In this document: positions 1 to 6,423 of the stretch, one piece after another
Position numbering within the stretch: the stretch's first letter is position 1
How the letters are laid out: the number at the start of each line of letters is the position of its first letter
Source: Thermoplasmata archaeon
GTDB lineage: Archaea > Thermoplasmatota > Thermoplasmata > Thermoplasmatales > Thermoplasmataceae
Length of the DNA stretch: 7,238 nucleotides
Direction: 5' to 3'
Assembly (NCBI GenBank): GCA_021806345.1
Contig: JAJZXP010000434.1
Span: 1 to 7,238 of the forward strand
Translations under genes and position numbers: made by a program
The notes under the pieces: model-generated
The model's database searches: none
Told to the model about the DNA's origin: nothing
What the model saw: only the letters and a program-made list of their open reading frames with translations

Positions 1-264
1 TCCGTAACCAGGGTGGTTAATTTTACAATGTCCCCTGTCAGCTTCCAATTGAAAATTGTATTGCAGAATAAGGAAATAGACGTTAAAATACAGGATTTAA
101 ATCAGGCAGAACAACTGGTACATGAGGAGGAGATAAATGGAAATGAAGAATTTTCAGGTTCAGATTATTTCTTTACGGGCATAAATCCAGTTTATGTCCA
201 GGGTGCGGAGGAACTTCCAGCAGATTGGGATTTAAGAAACGAGGATCAATATGGAACACAATGA
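1..264 (+). CDS. top6B: DNA topoisomerase VI subunit B, C-terminal end (partial)
   Basis: The reading frame is open from the first base of the window, so the gene starts upstream and only about 87 C-terminal residues are visible. A GTG at 13 is in frame but is probably internal. The visible part has alternating hydrophobic strands (residues FQLKIVLQ, then IDVKIQDL), an acidic linker, and a closing segment GINPVYVQGAEELPADWDL. I read this as the C-terminal Ig-like region that many euryarchaeal subunit B proteins carry after the GHKL ATPase and transducer domains, none of which is in view. The main support is context: the stop codon at 262-264 overlaps the start of an unmistakable subunit A gene by 14 bases, the usual top6B-top6A order. 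Subunit B binds ATP and drives strand passage in the A2B2 enzyme. Identity is inferred; a different protein upstream of top6A cannot be excluded. Confidence 0.62.
   Translation, partial: SVTRVVNFTMSPVSFQLKIVLQNKEIDVKIQDLNQAEQLVHEEEINGNEEFSGSDYFFTGINPVYVQGAEELPADWDLRNEDQYGTQ
241..244 (+). promoter_or_regulatory. Ribosome binding site of top6A
   Basis: GAGG lies six bases before the ATG at 251, inside the last codons of the upstream gene. It supports the ATG at 251 as the true start and translation of subunit A from the shared message, in contrast to the leaderless starts suggested elsewhere in this window. Confidence 0.5.
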
Positions 265-1333
265 TAATGTTGATAAGAAACTGAAGGAATTTACGCAGGC
301 TATTTACAATGCAATAAAGAACGAAGAGATACCGGAGATAAGCATTAAATCGAGAACAAGGGACAACATCGTACTTGACAGTATCTTTGGGGTTTGGAAG
401 TATGGAGATCAGGAGGTAAAGAGAAGCGCGAGAAAGTTGGACGGGGCCGAATTTATAGCAAAGTCACTCTACACAGTGGAATTTATCCTGGATATGCTCA
501 AGGATGCAAAATCATCGACCTTGAGGGAAATGTACTATATATCTGAAGGTTGGAAGGACTTTAAGTTCCATTCTCAGGATGAATCCAACATTTTGGCTGA
601 AGATTTGGAAGTCATGACTGAATTGATGAGAGAAGACTTTCATCTGAGGCCGGAAGAGAATGGAGCAAGTATAATTGGAAACATTACGATTGAGGAGAAA
701 AACAGGAAGAATGAGTTCAAGAGCATTAATTGCAGGGACGACGTCGGCGATGCTGGATACACGATTCCCTATAATGTGGAGAAAGAGAAAGTTCGGCTGA
801 TCAGTCATGATGCTGATATGATCATTGGGCTGGAAACCGGTGGTATGTTCGACAGACTGGTTGAAAATAAATTTGATGAAGAATATAGGGCTATACTGGT
901 TCATCTCAAGGGACAGCCCGCAAGAAGCACCAGAAGGATTCTTAAGAGAATGAATCAGGAAATGGGCCTGCCAGTGTATATCTTTACCGACGGTGATCCC
1001 TGGTCCTTCAGGATATACGCATCGGTTGCTTACGGGGCAATTAAAACTGCGCACATATCCAACTGGCTGGCAGTTCCCACTGCTGAGTTCGTTGGAATCA
1101 GCGCATCTGACATAATGACCTACGAACTGCCAACCGATAAACTAAACGATAAGGATACTGCAGCTCTTAATGCGGAACTCCAGGATCCAAGGTTTCAGAA
1201 TGAATTTTGGAAGTCAGAAATTGAGACAATGCTCAAGATTGGGCAGAAGGCTGAACAACAGGCGCTGGCAAAATATGGACTTAACTTTGTAACTGATACT
1301 TACCTGCCTGAGAAACTGAATCTAAAGAGATAG
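251..1333 (+). CDS. top6A: DNA topoisomerase VI subunit A (Spo11-like)
   Basis: This is the DNA-cleaving subunit of the type IIB topoisomerase, which makes a transient double-strand break through a 5'-phosphotyrosyl link, passes a second duplex and reseals, relaxing and decatenating DNA in the cytoplasm. At 360 residues it is full length for the family. The winged-helix CAP region carries LREMYYISEGW (91-101) with the probable catalytic Tyr96, by analogy with Spo11. The Toprim domain shows IGLETGGMFDRL with metal-binding Glu195, then FTDGDPWSFRIY with Asp247 and Asp249. The conserved KGQPARSTRR stretch is at 220-229. All key residues are present. The start overlaps the upstream gene by 14 bases in another frame and has a GAGG site, so the two subunits are probably co-translated. 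The motifs make the identity very secure. Topoisomerase VI is reported absent from Thermoplasmatales, which makes its presence notable if the host belongs near them. Confidence 0.96.
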   Translation: MEHNDNVDKKLKEFTQAIYNAIKNEEIPEISIKSRTRDNIVLDSIFGVWKYGDQEVKRSARKLDGAEFIAKSLYTVEFILDMLKDAKSSTLREMYYISEGWKDFKFHSQDESNILAEDLEVMTELMREDFHLRPEENGASIIGNITIEEKNRKNEFKSINCRDDVGDAGYTIPYNVEKEKVRLISHDADMIIGLETGGMFDRLVENKFDEEYRAILVHLKGQPARSTRRILKRMNQEMGLPVYIFTDGDPWSFRIYASVAYGAIKTAHISNWLAVPTAEFVGISASDIMTYELPTDKLNDKDTAALNAELQDPRFQNEFWKSEIETMLKIGQKAEQQALAKYGLNFVTDTYLPEKLNLKR

Positions 1334-1360
1334 TTCAAGCAGGCGGATTGAAAAAACCTA

Positions 1361-1368
1361 TTATATTG
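1361..1368 (+). promoter_or_regulatory. Putative TATA box of the amidase gene
   Basis: TTATATTG in an AT-rich stretch, in the short gap after top6A. A start point about 26 bases downstream would fall near 1390. That is after the ATG at 1376 and before the ATG at 1403, so it favours the latter as the start codon. Confidence 0.4.
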
Positions 1369-1402
1369 TCTCAACATGAAGAATCATGGGTGGAACGGAA
1401 TT

Positions 1403-2221
1403 ATGGCCAGACAGAATGACACCTCAATAACTCTTGTTCAGTTCAACTCCTCTGGGGACACCGGAAAAAACCTTGAACTAATTGTTTCAAAAATACGTGA
1501 ATATTCATCAAAATCTGATCTCATAATATTTCCTGAGTATTCCATGATAAAGCCAGATTATGGGAACAGGGAGCTAATGGTTAGTATAGCACAGGAAGAA
1601 GATGGAAATTTTATCAATACTATCAAGGATGAAGCAAAGAAAAACAAAGTATACGTTCTTGCCAACTATGTTGAAAGAAATGGTTCCAATGGTAAACCAT
1701 ACAACACGTCCTTGCTCATTGACAGCCTTGGGATTATTGTAGGTAAATACCAGAAACTACATCTGTTTGACTCCTATGGAATGAGGGAGTCAAATGTTTA
1801 TAATTTTGGAAGGCTTGAACCGGAAGTTCATTCAATGAATGGTGTAAATATCGGAATGGAAATCTGCTACGATATCAGGTTTCCCGAGCTTTCAAGGCTT
1901 TACGCACTCTCAGGTTCGAAAATTATAACAGTTCAGGCAGGATTCTTTAAGGGAGATTTCAAAGTGGAAACATGGAGGACACTTTTGCAGAGCATTGCAA
2001 TGTGCAATGGTTCCTTTATAGCGGCCTGCGGTCAGTCTGGCCCGGAATTTATCGGGCACTCAATGCTTGTTTCACCCTATGGCAAAATCTTATACGAAGC
2101 AGGAGAAAAGAGCGAAGATATTACATTCAATATAGACCTGAATGAAACGACTAGATACCTTGATTCCGTCCCGGTACTGGAAGCCAGAAGAAGGGATATT
2201 TATGATGTACGCGGTCTATAG
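1403..2221 (+). CDS. Carbon-nitrogen hydrolase (nitrilase superfamily amidase)
   Basis: A cytoplasmic nitrilase-fold hydrolase of 272 residues, a normal single-domain length. The catalytic triad is complete: Glu45 in IIFPEYSM, Lys118 in KYQKLHLFD and Cys155 in MEICYDIRFPEL. A second conserved glutamate, Glu129, is in MRESN. The sequence around the cysteine and the RRRDIYDV tail resemble the Nit/omega-amidase branch, whose members hydrolyse amides such as alpha-ketoglutaramate or deaminated glutathione; the substrate here is not determined. An in-frame ATG at 1376 would add nine residues (281 in total). I prefer 1403 because GGTGGA sits eight bases before it (1389-1394), the family usually starts a few residues before the first strand (ITLVQF), and the likely TATA box at 1361 would start transcription downstream of 1376. 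The gene ends inside the tail of the opposing otsB, overlapping it by 22 bases. Confidence 0.9.
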   Translation: MARQNDTSITLVQFNSSGDTGKNLELIVSKIREYSSKSDLIIFPEYSMIKPDYGNRELMVSIAQEEDGNFINTIKDEAKKNKVYVLANYVERNGSNGKPYNTSLLIDSLGIIVGKYQKLHLFDSYGMRESNVYNFGRLEPEVHSMNGVNIGMEICYDIRFPELSRLYALSGSKIITVQAGFFKGDFKVETWRTLLQSIAMCNGSFIAACGQSGPEFIGHSMLVSPYGKILYEAGEKSEDITFNIDLNETTRYLDSVPVLEARRRDIYDVRGL

Positions 2222-2928
2222 GCAAGATAATCAAGTATCATCCTAAATTCTGTTATGTCCCTGAGCTTGAATTTTGCCAGGCTTGATCCATCGCCAATAT
2301 GAATAGATATGCACTCCCTGCACTCGCGAAACGCATCTTCATCCGTTTCCTCATCTCCTGCTATCATGCATTCTTTCTCATTTCTCAGTTTTCTTATGGC
2401 TTTACCCTTATTGATATTCATTATCTTCACTTCCACCAAATTCTTTCCGTAGTATAATCCAAGATCATTTTCCCTGGCTATAATTTCAACTTTTTCAATT
2501 ATTTCATCGTGGAGTTTTTTTGGAACAAGTCCAAGATGAAAAACAACACCGAATCCCTTATCGTAAACCCTTAACCCTTCGAATTCGTCGGAAAGTATTG
2601 CATTTTTGACTCTCTGGAATTTTTCTATGTATGTCTGAATATTATCGATAAGTGATATATCCTTCCCTCTCACTTTTGCTCCAAGTCCGTGTAAATAGAT
2701 AAAATTCAAGGGCATTGATAGGAATTTTTCGAGATCCTCCAGTGTTCTTCCTGATACTATATACAGTTCATATCGATCGTTCAGAATCTTCAGCAACTGC
2801 TTTAACTCGTCTGGTGCATAACAGTTTTCAGGGTCGATGACTATTGGGACAAGTGTTCCATCATAATCCAGAAAAATCTGATTACCGTCCCTGAAATTCA
2901 GCAATGACTTCTTAACATTTTCAATCAT
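2200..2928 (-). CDS. otsB: Trehalose-6-phosphate phosphatase (HAD family)
   Basis: Removes phosphate from trehalose-6-phosphate to release trehalose, a compatible solute, in the cytoplasm. The 242-residue protein shows all four HAD motifs: DYDGTL with nucleophile Asp21 and acid/base Asp23, VSGR with Ser59, NKGKAI with the motif III lysine around 174-176, and GDEETDEDAF (191-200), the motif IV form typical of this family. A cap domain lies between motifs II and III (roughly 85-160). The size matches the short archaeal type known from Thermoplasma acidophilum (about 239 residues). I chose the ATG at 2928 because it overlaps the otsA stop in an ATGA, giving translational coupling; an upstream in-frame start at 2964 would sit 40 bases inside otsA and add twelve residues without family support. 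The 3' end overlaps the convergent amidase gene by 22 bases. Confidence 0.92.
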   Translation of the reverse strand: MIENVKKSLLNFRDGNQIFLDYDGTLVPIVIDPENCYAPDELKQLLKILNDRYELYIVSGRTLEDLEKFLSMPLNFIYLHGLGAKVRGKDISLIDNIQTYIEKFQRVKNAILSDEFEGLRVYDKGFGVVFHLGLVPKKLHDEIIEKVEIIARENDLGLYYGKNLVEVKIMNINKGKAIRKLRNEKECMIAGDEETDEDAFRECRECISIHIGDGSSLAKFKLRDITEFRMILDYLAYRPRTS

Positions 2929-4241
2929 AATTTCAGCGTTCCCAGTACTTTGTTCGTCCACCACACATCATCGTGTTTCCTAAGGAAATCTTTCATCAAT
3001 TTCAGCCTGTCGTCCCGTTCATGTTCACTCATTGTCAGTGCCTGCCATATCTTTGATGCCATGTCATCTACCGAGTTGGGATTTGTCCTTATGGCACCCC
3101 TAAGGTACTCTGAAATGCCCGCAAATTCTGAAATCACAAGAACCCCGTGTTTTGTAGTTGCAAGAAATTCCATGGAAACAAGATTCAAACCGTCCTTCAT
3201 TGGCGTTATAAGGGCAATATCCCCCCAACTGTAATAGGTTTTAAGTATTTCCTGGGTGATTTTCCTGTACATATAAACTACGGGTACCCATGTCAGGTTT
3301 CCGTATTGTCCATTAATTCTCCCGACGGTCATCTCCAGTTTTTCCTTAAGCCTGTCATATTCTTCAACTCCTGATCTGCTGGGTGTAACCATCATTAAAA
3401 ACACAAACTTTTCCTTCATTTCCGGGTATTTGACCATGAATCTCTCTATGGAATTGACACGTTCTACCAGCCCCTTCGTATAATCAAGCCTATCAATGGA
3501 GAATATTATTTTTTGATCTGCAAAGGGTCTCTTCCTTGCAACATTTTCATCCACAGAGAACGATCCATAATCAATTCCAAGAGGGTAAGCAAACGTCTTC
3601 TTTTCCATGTTTTTGTCATTTCCGAATATCCTTTCGTATGAGTGCCTGAAGTTTGTTCTGTATTTCTGTGTGTGAAATGTTATGCTGTCGCTTTTGGCGA
3701 TACTGGAGACTATATCTTCTCTTTCAGGTAAAATAGTGTAAAATTCGCTGGAAACCCATGGAATGTGCCAGCTGAAAATAATTTTATTCCTGATCCCAAG
3801 TTCCCTCAGGTACCCGGGAACTAAGGCAAGTTGATAATCGTGTATCCAGATAATATCATTACTGTTCTTCAGGCTCCTTATCTTCTGTGCAAATTTCTTA
3901 TTGACGTTTCTGTAAATTTCATATGCATTTTCATCGTGTTCAATATTTTCCCTAAAGTAGTGAAAAAGGGGCCACAAAGTACTGTTAGAGTACTTATCAT
4001 AATACCCAATCCTTTCTTTCTGTGAAAGTATTATCCTGTGGACCGAGTATCCGTCAATTTTTTCATTTTCATGTAAGTGATCGGCAGTTCCATCTCCCCA
4101 ACAAATCCATTTTCCTTCATATCGCTCAACTATTCTTTTCAGTCCTGTGGCCACTCCACCAACATTATCGCTTCTCACCTCCTTTCCATTTTTTCTGCCA
4201 TATGAAAAAGGCCCCCTGCTGGTTACCATCACTATTGACAT
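2925..4241 (-). CDS. otsA: Trehalose-6-phosphate synthase (GT20 family)
   Basis: A GT-B fold retaining glycosyltransferase that joins glucose from a nucleotide sugar to glucose-6-phosphate, giving trehalose-6-phosphate for OtsB. It is 438 residues, with no fused phosphatase domain. The N-terminal domain has TSRGPF (7-12), the glycine-rich NVGGVATGL (26-34), WIHDYQL with Asp135 and WHIPW with His159. The C-terminal domain has the donor-binding SIDRLDYTKG with Arg251 and Lys256, and TPMKDGLNLVSMEF with Asp350 and Glu358. The ATG at 4241 is preceded 26 bases upstream by a TTTATAAA box, which fits a leaderless or nearly leaderless message. It is the first gene of the operon and overlaps otsB by ATGA. 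GT20 also includes glucosylglycerol-phosphate and related synthases, but the adjoining OtsB-type phosphatase favours trehalose. The SRGP and HIPWVSSE forms differ from the E. coli enzyme. Confidence 0.93.
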   Translation of the reverse strand: MSIVMVTSRGPFSYGRKNGKEVRSDNVGGVATGLKRIVERYEGKWICWGDGTADHLHENEKIDGYSVHRIILSQKERIGYYDKYSNSTLWPLFHYFRENIEHDENAYEIYRNVNKKFAQKIRSLKNSNDIIWIHDYQLALVPGYLRELGIRNKIIFSWHIPWVSSEFYTILPEREDIVSSIAKSDSITFHTQKYRTNFRHSYERIFGNDKNMEKKTFAYPLGIDYGSFSVDENVARKRPFADQKIIFSIDRLDYTKGLVERVNSIERFMVKYPEMKEKFVFLMMVTPSRSGVEEYDRLKEKLEMTVGRINGQYGNLTWVPVVYMYRKITQEILKTYYSWGDIALITPMKDGLNLVSMEFLATTKHGVLVISEFAGISEYLRGAIRTNPNSVDDMASKIWQALTMSEHERDDRLKLMKDFLRKHDDVWWTNKVLGTLKL

Positions 4242-4262
4242 ATATGTAATATCCCTTCCAGT

Positions 4263-4270
4263 TTTATAAA
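4263..4270 (-). promoter_or_regulatory. TATA box of the otsA-otsB operon
   Basis: TTTATAAA, itself palindromic, is centred about 26 bases before the otsA ATG on the minus strand, which predicts transcription starting at or next to the start codon. A purine stretch GGAAGGGA (4259-4252) lies between the box and the ATG and could serve as a ribosome binding site only if transcription starts further upstream. Confidence 0.6.
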
Positions 4271-4370
4271 GCTAAACCTTTTCCCAATGAACTCTCTCTC
4301 ATGCCCTAAGTTTCTATAGTTTTCTTTCACTTCATAATCCTGGCCTTTTGAGTGAAACACAACACTTTAT

Positions 4371-4385
4371 ATCGTTAAATCGTTA
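4371..4385 (+). repeat. Tandem ATCGTTA direct repeat in the divergent promoter region
   Basis: Two copies of ATCGTTA, eight bases apart from start to start, lie between the otsA and CBS-protein promoters. This could be a binding site for a regulator of one or both genes, but the repeat is short and the region is AT-rich. Confidence 0.3.
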
Positions 4386-4420
4386 TTCTTAATGATTTTG
4401 TTCTAATGAATGAATTAAAA

Positions 4421-4428
4421 TTTATTAA
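4421..4428 (+). promoter_or_regulatory. TATA box of the CBS-domain gene
   Basis: TTTATTAA is centred 25-26 bases before the ATG at 4450, so transcription should begin at the start codon. No ribosome binding site precedes the ATG, which follows a pyrimidine/T-rich stretch, as expected for a leaderless archaeal message. Confidence 0.55.
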
Positions 4429-4449
4429 TTAATATAACAATTCCTTTTT

Positions 4450-4980
4450 ATGAAAATTGGTAAGATAGTAGACAGAAAATACATGTCAATTACTGAAGAT
4501 TCATCAGTTTTAAGTGCAGCTTCCGTAATGAACAATAATCATGTTTATGGTTTGATTGTTAAGGACAGTTCGGGTAAAAGTGTCGGTATGATTTCTGAAA
4601 GGACCTTGCTTAGAAGATTTATAGCTAGAAACGAACCCGCTGAAAAAGTAATGGTGAAATCTGTAATGAGGCGGCCACTCCCACATGTAAAGGAAGATAT
4701 GGACATTAAGGATGTCGCAAAATACCTGTCAGATAATGCATTAACCAGGTGTGCAGTTGTGGATAATAACGGTAAGATAATCGGGATTACGACGATTACT
4801 GACCTGGCAAGATACCTGTCAAGGGAAACGATACATGAAGTTCTGCTTTCGCACAGGAACAAGGAATTTAGATATATTTGCCCTAGGTGTAATACTGGGA
4901 CTATGGAGCCTGTGTATAACCATAAGGGTGAAATATCCGTATTCAAATGCTCCGAGGCTGAATGTGACTACAGGGAATAG
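4450..4980 (+). CDS. Tandem CBS-domain protein with C-terminal zinc ribbon
   Basis: A 176-residue cytoplasmic protein. It carries two CBS domains, roughly residues 1-60 and 68-126, which together should form one Bateman module. The signs are the strand-helix pattern with VYGLIVKDSSGKSVGMISE in the first and TRCAVVDNNGKIIGITTITDL in the second. Such modules commonly bind AMP, ATP, S-adenosylmethionine or similar adenosyl ligands. The last 35 residues look like a zinc ribbon: CPRC (Cys144, Cys147) and, twenty residues later, Cys167 and Cys172. The second pair is spaced CX4C rather than the usual CX2C. CBS plus zinc-ribbon proteins are common in archaea and their role is mostly unknown; binding of nucleic acid or a protein partner is possible. 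It is transcribed divergently from otsA and followed by 5S rRNA after 57 bases. There is no catalytic domain, so a sensory or regulatory job is an inference. Confidence 0.9.
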   Translation: MKIGKIVDRKYMSITEDSSVLSAASVMNNNHVYGLIVKDSSGKSVGMISERTLLRRFIARNEPAEKVMVKSVMRRPLPHVKEDMDIKDVAKYLSDNALTRCAVVDNNGKIIGITTITDLARYLSRETIHEVLLSHRNKEFRYICPRCNTGTMEPVYNHKGEISVFKCSEAECDYRE

Positions 4981-5011
4981 AAAGAAAGCAATCAAGGCAT
5001 TTACAATAATG

Positions 5012-5019
5012 TTAAAATA
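5012..5019 (+). promoter_or_regulatory. Possible TATA-like element for 5S rRNA
   Basis: TTAAAATA is centred about 22 bases before the mature 5' end of the 5S RNA, slightly closer than usual. It could drive separate transcription of 5S, although read-through from the CBS gene followed by processing is also possible. Confidence 0.3.
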
Positions 5020-5037
5020 GCTTTTAGAAATATGGCA

Positions 5038-5160
5038 GTGTGACGGTCATAGTGACGGGGTAACACCCGGTCTCATTCCGAACCCGAAGGTAAAGCCCGT
5101 TACGTATCACGTGCGTACTATGTTCCGCGAGGGCATGGAAAGCGTGGTTCACTGTCACAC
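5038..5160 (+). rRNA. rrf: 5S ribosomal RNA
   Basis: About 123 bases that fold as 5S rRNA of the large ribosomal subunit. Helix I pairs GTGTGACGG (5038-5046) with CTGTCACAC (5152-5160), with one G-U. Helix II pairs GTGACGGG (5052-5059) with CCCGTTAC (5096-5103). Helix IV pairs CTATGTTC with GGGCATGG around a small loop. The loop between helices II and III contains CATTCCGAACCCGAAGG, the typical archaeal form. No 16S, 23S or tRNA gene is adjacent; unlinked rRNA genes are known in Thermoplasma. The 3' end overlaps the last six bases of the opposing MFS transporter gene. Confidence 0.95.
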
Positions 5161-6423
5161 TTTTGTTTTCTGTTCTTGAGAATTTTGATTATTGATTCTT
5201 ATTTCAAGCTGGTTATCTGTTTCAAAAGCAATATGATTTAACAAAATGAATTCCACAATGGAGACTATCACGGCTGAAAAACCAAATATGAATATGGTTA
5301 GCCACTCGCTAAAGTAATCCAACAGGTATCCGATTAAGGGAAATACAATAACCATAGGTATTGTGAGAATCAGATCCTTTATGTTGATTATTTTTGCTCT
5401 CTTATCTTTTGGAATTAATTGCTGATACCAAACTCTCAAAGGAATATTTATTAATTCAGAAAAAACACCATTAACTAGAAGAAGTATAACCATTACAATA
5501 ACTATTATGCCTTCGTCGCGAAGAGAAATGCCCATTGTTAACATGACCAATCCTTCCCCAATTGAGCCAATGAGAAGGTAGGTAAGTAATTTCCTACTTC
5601 TCTTTATAATTATTATAGAACCGCCAAGAAGCATACCTAAAAGCTCACAAATATAGAATATGCTGAGGGAAATTGAACCTATCGAGGTGTTTTCTACAGC
5701 TATCATTGGTACAATTATTGCCATTCCAGATGTCAGGAAATTAAATGCAAAGCCAAAAATGATGGTGTAAAGAATAATTTTCTTAGACTTCAGGAAAAAG
5801 ATTACTTCCCGTGTTTCTTTCCACATTTGTATCTTTTCTTTCGTTTCTATGATACTATATTTCTTCAAGCCAAAGTGTGATATTACAGCGGAGATCAGGA
5901 AGGATGCTGAGTCAACAGCTAACAAAAACCCCCAGGAAATAGCAAAGAATCCGAATCCCACTATTACGTAGCCTACTATCAAGGAGGCATTCATACCCAT
6001 TGACAAAAGCGCATTGCGCTTATCAAGGTTTTTGTGAACAATATCGGGAAGTAGTGAAAAACTTGAAGGATTGAAGAAAGTTTCACCTATGCTTGTGCCT
6101 ATTACTGCAATCAAGATAAAAAGGATAAAATAGGTATAAGCAAAAAAATAAGACAAGGAAACCGTTAACATCAAGAAAAACATAATAAAATTGGAAAAGA
6201 ATAGGTTACTAACTCTATTTGTCCTATCTATGATATATCCGCTAATTCCAGAAGACACAATCCAAACCAGAAACTCTGTAGAGTAAATCAAACCAAATAG
6301 AAAGATAGAACCCGTTACATATAGAATAACAAGCGGTATCACCAGCGTTCTTATGCCGTCTCCAATTGCAGAAACAGAGGATGATAAAAAGAGTGAGTAA
6401 AAACCACGGCTTTCATCATCCAT
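5155..6423 (-). CDS. MFS transporter, DHA3/MFS_3-type efflux protein
   Basis: An integral membrane carrier of 422 residues with about twelve hydrophobic segments, split by a charged central loop (about 188-215). It probably exports a small molecule by proton exchange. Family signs are SAIGDGIRTLVIP in helix 1, the loop 2-3 motif GYIIDRTNR (62-70), NPSSFSLLPDIV (118-129), and YQQLIPKDKRAKI (333-345), which matches the IP/VP-x-x-x-R-x-R/K element after helix 10 in macrolide-efflux-like DHA3 proteins. Substrate cannot be read from sequence. The ATG at 6423 overlaps the upstream ORF by eight bases (ATGGATGA), with no clear ribosome site, so translation may be coupled. The tail (about 402-422) is hydrophilic, and the final Val codon and TGA lie inside the 3' strand of 5S helix I. 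Line-by-line GC of about 27-45% is lower than in the left part of the window, consistent with an accessory origin. Confidence 0.88.
   Translation of the reverse strand: MDDESRGFYSLFLSSSVSAIGDGIRTLVIPLVILYVTGSIFLFGLIYSTEFLVWIVSSGISGYIIDRTNRVSNLFFSNFIMFFLMLTVSLSYFFAYTYFILFILIAVIGTSIGETFFNPSSFSLLPDIVHKNLDKRNALLSMGMNASLIVGYVIVGFGFFAISWGFLLAVDSASFLISAVISHFGLKKYSIIETKEKIQMWKETREVIFFLKSKKIILYTIIFGFAFNFLTSGMAIIVPMIAVENTSIGSISLSIFYICELLGMLLGGSIIIIKRSRKLLTYLLIGSIGEGLVMLTMGISLRDEGIIVIVMVILLLVNGVFSELINIPLRVWYQQLIPKDKRAKIINIKDLILTIPMVIVFPLIGYLLDYFSEWLTIFIFGFSAVIVSIVEFILLNHIAFETDNQLEIRINNQNSQEQKTKV
5161..5169 (+). terminator. T-rich terminator of 5S rRNA
   Basis: TTTTGTTTT starts directly after helix I of the 5S gene, the kind of oligo-T stretch that ends archaeal transcripts. 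On the opposite strand the same bases encode the C-terminal KTK of the MFS transporter. Confidence 0.6.

Noticed and set aside
512..1054. Long minus-strand reading frame within top6A
   Set aside because: It lies wholly antisense to a gene with complete topoisomerase motifs, and its translation shows no family features.
4392..4432. Tiny ORFs (ATG at 4392 and 4406) before the CBS gene, as a leader peptide
   Set aside because: Four and eight codons only; the nearer TATA box at 4421 lies inside the second one, so they are probably not transcribed with the gene.
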